Shown: positions 24,774 through 37,500 of the stretch, in pieces
How positions within the stretch are numbered: position 1 is the first letter of the stretch
Layout of the letters: every line of letters starts with the position of its first letter
NCBI RefSeq assembly: GCF_020740795.1
Contig: NC_067301.1
Location: forward strand, 6,076,001-6,140,000
Direction: 5' to 3'
DNA: 64,000 nucleotides
Source of the DNA: Apus apus
Taxonomy: Eukaryota; Chordata; Aves; Apodiformes; Apodidae
The notes under the pieces: generated by a model
What the model was told of the DNA's origin: nothing
The model's database searches: none
The model's input: only the letters and a program-made list of their open reading frames with translations
Program-made: the position numbers and the translations under genes

Positions 24774-25234
24774 GAGAGGAAAATAAAATCAAGCCGAAGA
24801 GAATTTAAAAATCAGCTCCTCCAGCTAATTTGGGTTAAAAAGAATTAAAACAATAAAGAATAATCAAGCTCTTTGGATCATTTCTGCTGTTTGGGGCAGG
24901 TTAGCTGGCATAGCAGGAGCAACATGGATGGACAGATGGAGACAAGGGGAGTCTTGGGGGGGTTTATGGATGAAATCAGAGCTGTGGTGCTTGCAGAGCC
25001 GTTAGGAGCCATCAGGACGAGGTACAAGGAGGTGGAGACAATGAGCACGTTGGTGTATGATGACTTCACCGTCAGCTCCAGGGAATGGGGGCAGGAGGGG
25101 GTGGGAAAGAGGGATTTGGACTCAGCAGGGAGGCATCAAAACTGATGTGGCTGTCCATCTGCTACCTGACTGGATCAGGTAAAATAAAAACAAACCGCTG
25201 GTTTGTGTTCAAAGCCCCTTTTTTTGCCTGCTTT
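24774..25234. other. Intergenic DNA beyond the CLDN19 3' end
   Basis: No gene or repeat is recognised. The start is A-rich. Confidence 0.5.
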
Positions 25235-25250
25235 AATTTGTCCAATGTTA

Positions 25251-25256
25251 TTTATT
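25251..25256 (-). terminator. CLDN19: Candidate CLDN19 poly(A) signal
   Basis: On the minus strand AATAAA lies about 750 nt after the CLDN19 stop codon. It would give a 3' UTR of about 770 nt. Other weaker hexamers exist in the AT-rich stretch nearby. Confidence 0.4.
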
Positions 25257-25393
25257 CTTCTGCTTAACAAGGCCACATACTTTCTCCCTGTGCCTGGTGA
25301 GAAATAAGCCCAGGGCAGCCCTGAGCTGGCAGAGCTCAGCTGGAACCCCAGCAACTGGGCAGCTTCTAATTCCTTGTCTGCTCGAATCAAGAA

Positions 25394-25440
25394 TTAACAA
25401 TAATAATAATTAATAATTGATAATAATAGTAATAAAAATT
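25394..25440. repeat. AT-rich (TAA)n microsatellite
   Basis: This is a run of taa/taat units in the presumed CLDN19 3' UTR. Confidence 0.7.
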
Positions 25441-26004
25441 CTAAATGTTTCCTTTGGGTAGCAGTGAGGCAGAAGCATCCCTCTGCCAAAAGTGGGGACA
25501 GGCCTCCTTGAGCCCCAGGTTGGGCTGGGTCTGATACTTGGTGGGCTTCATCCTGGGAAAACCGAGCACTGGCTTCGCTCCCCACTTGCTCTTGACACCA
25601 GGGCTGCAGGATGCCCAGCCCGGGGAGTCACAGCACAAAGCACCTCCACGCAGAACCTCCCAGGGCACCAGCACCAAGCCCCTGCAGGGGCCAGCTTGGC
25701 TCTGCTGCTGCCTGTGCTCCACAGCATGTGTGGCAGACACGGTCCTGCTGCCCACAGCCCGGCCATCCCTGTGGGGGCAACCCCTCTGGATGGGGCGAGC
25801 AGTGACAGCTACAGGAGCTGTGACCCCCCCAGAACACCCTGGTTTAGAGGACGGTGCTGCAAACAGTTCTGAACCCTGGAAGATGAGGAGGAACAGGAAG
25901 GTCTCCTGGGGCATCCGGGAGCCACGCAAGGTGGGAGCGCCGGGGTCTTGCCTGTTTTTGGGAGGGGAGGGAGGCGTTGGGTGGCAGGAGGGCAGGGTTA
26001 GGAA

Positions 26005-28797
26005 TCAGACGTACTCCCGGGCCGTGGAAGGCTGTGACTGCTGGTAGTACTGCTGCCCTCGCCGCTCCTTGGTGGGGCAGGAGCAGCACAGGAGGGACCC
26101 CCCCAGCACGGCGAGGCTGGCAGCCCCCCAGCCGATGAAGAGAGCCGAGCCGAACTCGTACCTGCAGGGAGAGAGAGGGGAGCATCAAGGGAGGGGGGAC
26201 AGAAAAGCCAGGAGGGCAAACTGAAACAGGCACAAGGATGCTTGAAGGCCTGACTACAGCAACAGGCAACATCGAGGCACAAGTTGGGTTGTCTTCTCTC
26301 TGGCCATTCCCATCTTTCATGTTGGCTGGATCCAGCTACTAGGCTTCCCTGTGCTTTCATCCTCTCTTGGGCTGAAGCTCCAGGTGAGCACTCTTGCTCT
26401 CTCCCAGATCAAAGTCGGTGGTGGTACCAGCTACAGATTTTGTACCTGGGAGACCTTCTGCACCACAGCAGCTGTGGGATAGCATAGGTCCCACCACGAC
26501 TACTCAGCGCATCTGCCTATGACCCCGTGGTGCCAGAAGGGGCAAAGTCCTGCAGGAAGCACAGCAACAAGGTGGGATTTGGATAAAGAGCACCCTCCAA
26601 GCTTGGCTTTACCTGGCGTTGACGGGGACAGTGCTCTCTCTGAAGAACTCGTAGGTCACCTGTGTTGCGTACAAAGACACGGCGGCCAGGGTGCACAGAC
26701 CTGGATGTCAAACATTGAACATCAGCAACACCCAGTCCATCACCAGACCAGCTCCTCACCCTTTTTTTTTTTTTTTTTTTTTCCCCATCAAACAGCTTTT
26801 AGAAAGTGTTCTGAGTTCTTCTCCATCAGAGAGGCCCAAGGGTTGGAGCTGCCTTACCGGAGAGGACGAAGAGGATGCCACCAGCAACAGCGATGCGGCT
26901 CTTGGTAACAGGGTCCTCTTCTCCAACTTTGGTGCATTTCATGCCCACCACGCTGACAATTATGCCGAAGAAGCCCAGGAGGAGAGAAATCACCATTAGA
27001 GCCCGGGAGGTCTGGATGTGAACTGCAAAGGGTGGGAAGAAAAGCCACTAGCCAGCAAGTGCTTCCAGGGAGAGCCGGGCTCTCCCAAAGCAAGGTCACC
27101 TTGGCCTGTGCTGGGGATGAACCTGCCCTCAGCCCCGTCACTGCTGAGTGGCTCCTGGGTCCCCCCCCTTTCTTGCACTGCTGGGGAGACCTCAGCTCAA
27201 CTTGGGGCACAGCTCCCAAAGCCTCTGTGCTCTTCCTCTGCCACACTCCTCCTCACCATGAGTTCCCAGGCTGAGAAGCACTTGGCTTGCAGCAACACCA
27301 CAGGCAGTGATGCAGAGCACTGGGGGTTATGATGTCCCCACGGGGCACTGGTGGTCCCCAAACATGTTGCCCACCCCGGTAACCAAACCCATAGGGCCAG
27401 GGCAGGTCTCAGGCACACAAAGGGGCTCAAAGCCAGGGAGACCAGAGGGGCCCAGACCCCTCCGGTGTTGGGAGCCCAGAACAGCTCAGATCCCAAAGTG
27501 GAGGGGAGAGGCTTGGACTCACGTGGGGGCTCATACCAGTGGGGGGCAAAGGGGGCTCAGACCCTTTTGAGGGGGGCTTAGGAGCATTAGAGGGGCTTAG
27601 ACCCCTGGCTGAATGGCTCAGACCTGCAGAGGACACAGATCTCTGGGGGGGCCAGGGTTGTTCAGAGCTGTGGGGCCACTCAGATGTGGAGAGGGTACAG
27701 ACCTGCTGGAGTTGGGGTTTCCATTCACAGAGCTCAGACCCATATTGGGAGGGGGATCAAACCCACAGAGGGCTCAAACCCATATTGGGGGGATCAAACC
27801 CACAGAGGGCTCAGACCCATATGGGGGGGGGATCAAACCCACAGAGGGCTCAGACCCATATTGGGGGGGGGGTGGGATCAAACCCCCAGAGGGCTCAGAC
27901 CCATATGGGGGGGGATCAAACCCACAGAGGGCTCAGACCCATATAGGGGGGGATCAAACCCACAGAGGGCTCGGACCCATATTGGGGGGATCAAACCCAC
28001 AGAGGGCTCGGACCCATATTGGGGGGGGGATCAAACCCACAGAGGGTTCAAACCCATATTGGGGGGATCAAACCCACAGTGGGCTCAGACCCATATTGGG
28101 GGGGGGGGGAATCAAACCCACAGAGGGCTCAGACCCATATGGGGGGGGATCAAACCCACATGGGGGGATCAAACCCACAGAGGGCTCAGACCTATATTGG
28201 GGGGGGGTGGGATCAAACCCCCAGAGGGCTCAGACCCATATGGGGGGGGGGATCAAACCCACAGAGAGCTCAAACCCATATTGGGGGGATCAAACCCACA
28301 GTGGGCTCAGACCCATATGGGGGGGGATCAAACCCACACGGGGGGATCAAACCCACAGAGGGCTCAGACCCATATGGGGGGGGATCAAACCCACACGGGG
28401 GGATCAAACCCACAGAGGGCTCAGACCCATATGGGGGGGGGATCAAACCCACACGGGGGGATCAAACCCACAGAGGGCTCGGACCCGCAAGGGCAGCTCG
28501 GAAACCCAGGGCAGCTCCGTCCCCCCGGAGGCAGCGGGGCAGCTCCCCAGCGCTCCCTCCCCCCCTGTACCCACCGTCGAGGGAGAGCAGCGAGTCGTGC
28601 AGGCGGCACTGGACCTGCCCGGTGCTCTGGGCAGCGCAGCTCATCCACAGCCCCTCGTGGAGCCCCACGGCCGTGATGATGGCGTCCCCGGCGTACGAGC
28701 TCTGCCTCCACTGCGGCAGCACGGCCGCCGCCAGCGCCGACACCCACCCGCCCAGCGCCAACAGGTACCCCCCCAGCTCCCGCGCCCCGCCGCCCAT
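26005..28797 (-). CDS. CLDN19: Claudin-19
   Basis: Claudin-19 is a four-pass tight-junction protein. In mammals it pairs with claudin-16 in kidney and also acts in peripheral nerve and eye. Exons on the minus strand are 28575-28797 (223 bp), 26858-27022 (165 bp), 26613-26700 (88 bp) and 26005-26161 (157 bp). They sum to 633 nt, or 210 aa, with consistent phases. The signature W30, GLW 49-51, C54, C64 is present. The first loop [14 protein letters not shown] is identical to mammalian claudin-19. The tail ends STAREYV; the REYV PDZ-binding end also matches mammalian claudin-19. An in-frame ATG exists 14 codons upstream (28837-28839). The inner start is preferred because claudins have very short cytoplasmic N-termini and it aligns with the human start. 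Intron 1 contains a minisatellite, and a second array begins about 70 bp upstream of the start codon. Confidence 0.96.
26762..26782. repeat. Poly(T) run in CLDN19 intron 2
   Basis: About 21 consecutive T lie 60 bp upstream (plus-strand sense) of exon 3's acceptor. Confidence 0.8.
27731..28492. repeat. Minisatellite in CLDN19 intron 1, about 21 units
   Basis: Long units of 36-44 bp follow the pattern atcaaacccacagagggctc / agacccatat(t) / G-run of 6-10. Four short 19-bp units (atcaaacccacacgggggg) are interspersed. Near 28321-28470 short and long units alternate three times, forming a higher-order repeat. The copies differ mainly in G-run length. Degenerate versions of the motif extend leftwards to about 27420. 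Confidence 0.95.
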
Positions 28798-28864
28798 CGC
28801 CGCCGCCTCGGGCCGGCCGCGCTGCCCCGGCCCCGCCACGGCCCCGCGCTGCCCCGGCCCGCCC

Positions 28865-29640
28865 CCGGGGAGGAGGGAGAAGCCGTCGGGGGGAGCTTGA
28901 GGGAGAGGATGGGGGGGGGCAGGACCGGGCTGTGGGTGTATTGGGTTCTTGAGGAGGGAGAAGCCGTCGGGGGGGAGCTTGAGGGAGAGATATGGGGGGG
29001 GGAGGACCGGGCTGTGGGTGTATTGGGTTCTTGAGGAGGGAGATGCCGTCGGGGGGGAGCTTGAGGGAGAGATGGGGGGGGGGGGCAGGACCGGGCTGTG
29101 GGTGTATTGGGTTCTTGAGGAGGGAGATGCCGTCGGGGGGAGCTTGAGGGAGAGATGGGGGGGGGGGCAGGACCGGGCTGTGGGTGTATTGGGTTCTTGA
29201 GGAGGGAGAAGCCGTCGGGGGGAGCTTGAGGGAAAGATGGGGGGGTGGGGGGGAGGACCGGGGTGTGGGTGTATTGGGTTCTAGAGGAGGGAGAAGCCGT
29301 CGGGGGGAGCTTGAGGGAGAGATGGGGGGGGGGGAGGACCGGGCTGTGGGTGTATTGGGTTCTTGAGGAGGGAGAAGCCGTCGGGGGGAGCTTGAGGGAA
29401 AGATGGGGGGGTGGGGGGGAGGACCGGGGTGTGGGTGTATTGGGTTCTTGGGGAGGGAGAAGCCGTCGGGGGGAGCTTGAGGGAGAGATGGGGGGGGGGG
29501 GGGAGGACCGGGCTGTGGGTGTTTTGGGTTCTTGAGGAGGGAGAAGCCGTCGGGGGGGAGCTTGAGGGAGAGATGGGGGGGGGGGGGACGGGACCGGGCT
29601 GTGGGTGTATTGGGTTCTTGGGGAGGGGGGGCGGGATGCG
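28865..29640. repeat. Minisatellite upstream of CLDN19, nine units of 81-86 bp
   Basis: Each unit reads gaggagggagaagccgtcgg, then gagcttgagggagagatg, a G-run, then gaccgggctgtgggtgtatt and gggttctt. The gaccggg(c/g)tg landmark recurs near 28922, 29003, 29089, 29171, 29257, 29338, 29423, 29508 and 29593. G-runs of 7-14 make the plus strand a strong G-quadruplex candidate. The first unit starts roughly 70 bp upstream of the CLDN19 start codon, so the array overlaps or abuts its 5' UTR and promoter. Confidence 0.95.
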
Positions 29641-31221
29641 GGGCTTGGGAGAGACACGTTCGGGTGGCGAAAGGGGGGGGGGGGTTTGGGGCGCAGTGGG
29701 GCTGGGTTTGGGGCTTGGGTGTTGAGGTTGGGGGAGTTGAGGTTTTGAAGGGGGGAGGATGGGGATTTGGGGTAACGTTTGGGTTGAGGGGGGGGGGTGT
29801 GTGAAAATGTGGGGCCTGGGTGGGGGGAGGTTTGGGGGGTGGGGGGAAATATGGGGGGTGGGGGGAGAGGAGTAGCGTGGTGGTGTGTGTGTCTGTGTCT
29901 GTGTCTGTCTGTGTGTAAGATTGGGGTCCAGGGGAAGAATTTGGGGCCCGGAAAGGTGAAGATGTGGGTTTAGGTGTGGAAAGATTTGGGGGCCTGGGGG
30001 AAGAGTTAAGATTTGGATCTGAGGGGGAGAGATTTGGTTCTCAGGTGGAGTGACTTGGGGCCAGAGTGGGAGATTGGTGATCTGGGAGAAGAACTGGGTC
30101 TTGAGGGGATATCTGGGGCATGGGGGGGTCTTTGGGGCATGGGGGGTTTTTGGGGCATGGCGGACATGGGGACACCCCAACTGACAGTGAAAGGACGTGG
30201 GAAAATGGGGGTCCCCATGGGAGTAAGGGCAGGGGAGCTGGCAGAGGTGGGCCCCTACCCCATCCATCACCCCTGCCTGGGAACAGGGCAGCCCCCTCCA
30301 GCTGCAGAGGCTCCGGGGGTAGTTCCAGGCATTCAGCACAGGAGCAGGGAAGGGAGTTGTGCCCCCCACACACACTGCCAGGCCTGACCCTCCTTCCCCT
30401 CTCCGTGTGGGGAATCCTGGCACAGCACCACGGGCACCCACAAGAGCTGGCATTGACTGCGGAATCACCCTGCAGGAGGGGGACGTGGGGGGGGGGGTGT
30501 GTGTGTGTGTGGGGGGGACACGTGCCACTGCCTGGGTGACACCAAGCAAGTGGCAGCCCCGGGACCTGGCAATCGTTAACTGCCCCAGCCTCATCAGCAG
30601 TCCACTCACGCGCTTGGCTGGCCAGGGGTCAAACACCAGGATGGTGGGCAACCACCAGTGGGACCATCCACCCATTCATCCTGGAGAAATCATCCCCCAG
30701 GACCCACCTCACCCCTCTCCTCCCACCTCGATGCTGGGCCCGACCTGCCCTATGTCCTCTGCAAATATTATGGGGGGCGGGGGGGCCTGGCCCCACAGCG
30801 TGGGGCAGGATTTATGTCCTCACATTCCCCAGATGGTTATGGTAATGGCCAGGGCTGGACACCCGCAGGAACAATTCTGTGCCCTGTTCCAGGGGTGCCA
30901 CCCTGCTCAATGTCCTTCTTGTTCAAGGACGGTTCCCTCCTCCCCAAAATTGTGGGTCCCTTCCCACTCTGCAGGAGTGGGTTCCAAGGGATGCTGTGGC
31001 TCTTAGCCAGGGTTTGCATTGTCCCTGAGGAAAATCCCCTGGGACCTGCTTGCCCCCTCAAAAAAAGCCCCCCCCAAAACACCTTCCTGGGGTTGCAGAG
31101 CTACAGAACGCTTGGGTAAATGCTGACAAGGAGGGAAGGATGTGTCCCAACACCAGATGACAGCCAAGGGTGGGGAAAAAAGCAGCCTCCAGTCCCCAAC
31201 TCAGCGAGTGAGAGCTTAGGA
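29641..31221. other. Intergenic DNA between CLDN19 and P3H1
   Basis: The sequence is strongly G-rich up to about 30200. It contains (TG/TC)n at 29880-29917 and (GT)n flanked by G-runs at 30486-30517. No coding exon is recognised. Confidence 0.55.
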
Positions 31222-31238
31222 AAAAAAAAAAAAGGGCA

Positions 31239-31244
31239 TTTATT
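31239..31244 (-). terminator. P3H1: P3H1 poly(A) signal AATAAA
   Basis: The canonical hexamer lies on the minus strand 334 nt after the stop codon, followed by a run of T (plus-strand A at 31221-31233). Confidence 0.75.
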
Positions 31245-31577
31245 CATCCATTTTCTACAGAAGGCACTTAAATAGTGGCAGTTTTGGCCAAGGGGAAAGG
31301 CACGTGTCCACTACCATGGAACTGGGTCCTCATCCCTAAAAGAACATCCCTCCCTTGTCCCCCATGTCCACCCCAGAGTCTCTGTGGCAGCCCCAGGTCA
31401 GCTCTGCAGGGGGGATGCTGGATGTTGCAGGGGTGGTGCAGGGCACCCCCAGTTCCCCATCCCACATCAGCTGGGGGTGGAGGGGGGTCCAGCCTGGCAG
31501 CCCCATGGCTGAGCAGCCTGAAGCCACAATGCTGGTGGCACTGCTCCTGGCAGGGAGCTCCTTGTCCCTGTGGGAAG

Positions 31578-34500
31578 TCATAGCTCATCTTTCCCCACCG
31601 CAACAGCAGCTGGTGGCTCCTGCTTCGGCTCCTGCAGCAAATCCTTCTCTTCTGGGCTGAAAAGCATCTTCACCAGGTCGTCCGCTTGCACACGCTCCTG
31701 TGGGGCAGACCCACGGGGGTAAGCATGGCCATTATCCCCCCCAAGGACACCCACCCACTGCCAGGGAGGGAGCCTACCCGCTCGCTGTGTCGGGGGTCCA
31801 GGGTGAACCAGAGGGCGATGGCACAGCGCTGGCCCTTGGTCACAGCTTTCACCCCGTGGGGGTTCTCTGAGCCAGAGGAGAAGCCCACGGCACGACCACA
31901 CTGTGGCTGAACCTCTGCCTGCAATGGATGGAAGAGCCTCATCAGGTGAGGGGGAGAGTTGGTCCCCCTCAATCTACGTTCAGCCCTTGAAGTGGCAGCA
32001 AGGACTTCCACAGAGTGATGCTGGTTGGAAAAGACAGAATCATAGAGTCATAGAATGGTTAAGGTTGGAAGAGACCTTAAAGATCATCAAGTTCCAACCG
32101 TGAGCAGGGAACCCAATCACTAGACCAGGTTGCAAAAAAACCTTGTCCAACCTGGCCTTAAAAACCTCCAGGGATGGGGCATCAACAGCCTGCTGGGCAA
32201 CCCGTTCCAGTTCCTCACCACCCTTATGGTGAAGAATTTCTTCCTAATATCTCACCTAAATCATTGAGATCATCGAGTCCAACCATAAACCCAGCTCTAC
32301 CAAGTCTGATGCTAAATCATCTCTCTCAGCACCAGATCTACATGTCTTTTAAACACCTCCAGGGATGGTGACTCAACCACCTCCCTGGTGGGAGCCTGTG
32401 CCAGTGTTTAATTACACTTTCAGTTAAGAAGTTTCTCCCAATATCCAGTCTAAACCTCCTCTGGTGAAACTTGAGGCCATTTCCTCTTGTCCCATCACTT
32501 GTTCCTGGGGAGCAGAGCCTGACCCCCCCTGGCTCCAACCTCCTCTCAGGCAGTTGCAGAGCCAGAAGGTCTCCCCTCACCTCCTTGTCCACAGGCTGGA
32601 CACCCCCAGCTCCCTCAGCTTATATTCAGCTGCTGTTGACCAACACCCCCAGGTCCTTTTCTTGCTGGGCACTTCCCAGGCACTCTGCCCCAAGCCTGGA
32701 GCATTGCAGGGGGCTCTTGTGACCCTTGTTGAACCTCATACAATTGTCCTTGGCCCATCATTCCCAGGGGATGGAGCCAGCAGGCAGGAGCTGGGATTGG
32801 TGCTGCACATGGATCCTTAAGGAGCTGAGCTACTTACAGTCTCGGTCTTGGCATCCAGCTCAGTGAAGTAGAAAGCTCCTCCTTCAAAGTCCCCGTTGAG
32901 GTAGAGGATGGCACTAAAGGAAGCAGGGGACAAGCAGAAGTGATCATTATCACCCCAGACCACAGCTCCAGTAGCTGGGAGCTCCTCTAACACCACAGCA
33001 AGAGCTAGAGGCAGGAGAGCCCGGTTTGGGTTGTCAGCCCACCCTGCTCCTCCCAACCCTGGTGCCACAAAGCCATGGTGCCCTCAGGTGAGGAAGCTCT
33101 GATGATACCACTAGTACCTGTAATCCCGGAAGGTGTAGGCTGGAGGTTCCTTCACACACACCAGGGCTTCTGCATTGAGGATGCAGTTGTCCACGTGCAC
33201 CTCATGACTGTTGTCACTTCTACCTTCTTGCTTCTCTAGGGTGGAACAAGACCTGGCACATCAGGATCCCTTTGTCCCTGCAGGACCATGAACTATCCCA
33301 AATCACCAGGAGCTAGGAGGTGACAAGAAGGTCACCTGTAGCCTAAAACCCTTTCATTTGCTGAAGTGACCACGAGAGGCCATTCTGGCAGCACAAGCCT
33401 CTGTTGACTTGTGCCACAGCAATTCCATGGTTCTCCAGTCACAGCCTCTCCCAGCACCCAACCCCAACTGCCTCTGGGTGATGAAATCTGGTATGGCATG
33501 AAGCCACCTACTCCACTGGAGACAACCAACAGAGCTGCTCATCTTCCCAAACCAGGCTTAGGGATGAGCTCCCCACACCTTCCCTTTGGGAAAAGGAGCA
33601 GGTTAGGGAGAACCAAGGAGGTCTCCAAGGAAAGGTCCAAGACTAGACCACCCCAGCTGTGGGAGAGGGCCCAGACAGGACAAGAGGCTGAAGGGAGATT
33701 TGCTCCTCCTTGGCCACGCTCACCATCAATGGCTGTACGGCACACCAGGTGGGAGTAGGAGAAGTGGAGAGGGACCTCCAGGCGGAAATAGGACTCCATC
33801 ATGTGCCGCACCTTCTCTGTCATGTTGTAGTAGAGGTAGGCACTCTGCAGGGGCACCCTGCCCTCCTGGCCCAGCTGTGGGGGATGGACAGGACATGGGC
33901 TCAGCCCCAGGCAGGCTGGGCAAGCACGGGCAGCTGCCCACCTTCAAACCTCTCACTCTCTTGCCTCCACAGCCTGTTTCCAACCCCTTCCCACAGCCGC
34001 CCTAACCTTGAGGGCCTTGAGGACAGTCACACCATGGAAGGTCTCACTGGGAGTGTGAGGAGATGTCTTCCCACGATAGCCATCCCCGGCCGAGGCAGCT
34101 GCCTGCAAAGCCCAATCAGAGAGTTACCAGTCTGACTTCTGAGCCCCAGGATGGGACTCTTCAGCACCGTCCCTGTCCGCTCCTCCTGTCCCCCCACTCA
34201 CGTTGGAGAGTGCCTGCAGCTCTTGGCACTCCTTGGTGGAAAGGACCCCATCCACCACCACGCGCTGGGAGCCATTCAGGGCCTTGGAGTTCATGGTGAC
34301 ACTGGCTCCTTCGTACACTAAGGGGCCACCTGTGGCACAAACGGGATCAGAAGGGAACAGGGATGGGTGCCACCAGCCCTGGGGTACAGCGCTGGGGGAA
34401 GCAGCGGTCCTGCCACCTGCTCCTGCCACAACCCATGCAGAGGGCCCGTGAGCTGGCAGAAGGGACGTGGAGGTCCCCACCCCACTTCCCCTCCTGGCCC

Positions 34501-37500
34501 TCCACACCTTCTCGGATGAACTTGCTCATATCAGCAGACTCCTTGGCCTTCTCCTCGACCAGCGTCTCGATCTCCTTCATGAGGTTGCCGATCTCCTCCG
34601 AGATGCGCGCTGCCGTCTCCCGCTCCACCCTGGGTGTGTGTCAGCCATCAGCTCCACTGCCCCACGGCCCCACGTCAGGAAGGAGGGGCACTAGCACAAG
34701 GGCAGGACAAGCTGTCTTCAGGGACTGGTGACAAAGCCCAAGGATGGAGAGAGCCATCTCGACGCAACCCTCACCCTACGCTGCTCGGGATGACCTACCC
34801 GTTCTTATCAGCCCAAGGGTTGATGGGGAGCAAAGTTCTGCTCTCCAGCAACATCTCCCAGCCCCAACATCAAAATCCCTCCCTGGCAGCAGCTCCAAGG
34901 CCTTTGGCCCAAACCCCCTGGCGGAGGAGGAATACATCCCATCAGTCCCCACATTGGGTGGCCTTGGCCAGTGGCTTGGGAGAGGACTCACTTCTGTTTC
35001 TCTCGCAGTCTTTTTGGTATCACCTCTTCAGGTGTCCAAGTGTCCTGCAGCCAGAAGAACAACATCATCAGGAACTGGATCAGGATCGGGCTGCAACACA
35101 GACCCCCCCATCCTCCTTCACCTGTCCACCACGTTCAGGCTGGTCCAGCACCACTCACCGGATCCACGAATGGGATGCCAAAGACATCGTAACTGAAGAA
35201 GAGCAGCTCCTTCTCCATCAGGCTTCGTTGGTGGTACACCTGGATCTCCTGGATGAGGGGCAGAGGGACAGGGTGAGGGCATGGCAGCAGGCCTCTGGGA
35301 AGACCCTGAGCAAGGGCAGGAGGGCGCAGGGTTTACATCATTCCTGCAGTCCTTGCTCCAGACCCGCAGCCCTGGTTTCCTGGTCAAGTAAGTGGCTTTC
35401 CCCATCCTGCACGAAGCTCCCTGTCCTGTGTGGATGAGCCCTGGAGAGAGGACGGGGAAAGACAGAGGCACAGGCACATCCCTCCTGCAGGAAGCTCTCT
35501 GGAAGCTGATTCCCTTCCCTGCTCCACCTCACACAGGGCAGAAACCTCCACCCCACCTGCTACCTCCCAGGCAGCACCCAAGCATCTGGATCCAGCTATT
35601 TGGAAGCCAAATCCTCTCCTTTTTAAGCAATTTCACTTCAGTTGTGGAAGTCTGTACCAGAGGTGGGCTCAGATTCTCTGAAGAAGTCTGTCCTTTTGCT
35701 GACCTCTCCCACAAGAGCTGGTCCATCCATACAAGCTTGTATGGATACAAGTGCTTCACTTGGCCAAAGATATTTTGCCCATGATGTTTCTCAGTCTCTC
35801 AGCTTATTTTCCAGCTTGTAGGGTCTTGCATGCATCCATTCCTCTCCACCTTGACACCAAAGGGTGGCTGGGCCAGAGCAGACCCCAAAATCTCTGCAAA
35901 TGCTACGAGTCCCAGGAGGGGAGAAGATGTCCTTGCAACAGCTCATCCTAGTCAGTCACTCACCTCTCGGGGTTGGATGGGTCCTGCCAGGTTCTCCCCC
36001 AGGACAGCAGTGTAATAAGCCAAATTCTGGTTCATCACCTCATCATTTGGGAAGAAGAGCAAATAGGTTTTGGTGCATTCAATGGCTTTTTCATAATTTC
36101 CACCTGCAAAGAGAAATGGGGCTGTTATGGCACGGGCAAGAGCATAAGAGATGGAGCAAACATGGATATGGAGGAGGCACAAGAAAGTCCTTAGTGTTCT
36201 CCAAAGAGGCACCCAAGTGGGGTAGATACCCTGGAGCAGAGAGAACTACCAACATGGGTAGAGCTTTTGACACAAGTGTGTAATGAGAGGACAAGGGGCA
36301 ATGGTTTGAAGCTTAATGAGGGGATATTCAGGTTGGACTTTAGGAAAAAGTTATTTTCTGTGAGGGTGGTGCATCAAAAGAAGGGTGACCAGCAGGTCAA
36401 TGGAAGGGATTCTGCCCTTCTACTCCTTCATGAGATGCCATCTGGAGGACTGTGTCCAGTTCTGGGGTCCACAGCACAGGAAGGACAAGGAGCTGGCCAG
36501 AGGAGGCCATAAGAATTATTTGAGGGCTGGAGCAGCTCTGCTGTGAGGCCAGGCTGAGAGAGCTGGGGTTGTTGAGCTTGGAGAAGGATCCAGGCAGATC
36601 TTGTAGCCTTTCCATACATAACAGAGGCTTACAAGAAAGATTGAGAGAACTTGTTACCAAGGCTTGTTGTGACAGGACGAGGGGCAATGGTTTGAAGCTG
36701 AAAGAAGGTAGATTTAGGTTGGGTGTAAGGAGCAAAATTTGTATTATGAGGGTGATGAGACACTGGCCCAGGTTGCCCAGAAAAGTTATCCATGACTTGA
36801 AGGAAGTGTTCAAGACCAGGTTGGATGTGGCTCTGAGCAACCTGGTCTAGATGTCCCTGCATCTTGGGTTGGATTAGATGATCTCTGAAGGTCCCCTCCC
36901 TCCTCAAACCATTCTGTGGGTCTGTGATTTCTGCCAGTGAAGAACAGCCCATGCAGTGCATGATGTCCAGCAACGCTGACCTAAAGAGGACAGGGCAATG
37001 AGTTACTTACTGTTGTAGTAGGCAAACTGGAGGTAGTTGAAGTGTGAGGGTAGAAAATCCTCCAAGGGCTTCTCCCTTCCAGGCTGGGAGGCCAGCTCTG
37101 TAACACAGCCCTGCTTGCAGCTTAGTACCTGCATGTAGTGATCTGGTGGAGACAAACCTCATGTCACTGTTCATGGTCACCCAAGGGATGGTGGATAGAA
37201 CCTTGAGGAACATTAAAGGGTTTCCACTCCAACCCTGCCTGCAGCAGGGCTGTTGACAGCTTCTTGGTGTTGGAAACCCTCGAGGATCATGGTTGCCCAC
37301 CCCTGTGTGACTGGTGGTGGGGGTGGTGGGGAGAGCTGTCCCCAGCTCTCTGGGGACAGACTGGCTATTGTCAGCCTCCCACCCTTGTGTTCTGGTAATC
37401 CTCTACTGGTCCTCCACATCCCTCTGGAATTTGTGGGGGCTCCTGGGCATCACCCCCAGTGCTGAGAGTGGACAAACACCTACTGCCACTTACTGGCCAC

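Noticed and set aside
28798-28839. Upstream in-frame ATG adding 14 residues to claudin-19
   Set aside because: Claudins have very short cytoplasmic N-termini and the inner start aligns with the human protein.
27613-29034. Long plus-strand ORF (473 codons, with companions of 330 and 293) antisense to CLDN19
   Set aside because: It is made by the minisatellite arrays, which lack stops in several frames. The translation is a repeat of SNPQRAQTH-type units and it also runs antisense through CLDN19 exon 1.
29281-30675. Minus-strand ORF of 464 codons rich in Pro and Ser, and a similar one at 28641-29657
   Set aside because: It reads the C-rich strand of the upstream CLDN19 array and G-rich flank. 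There is no domain and no splice or start evidence.
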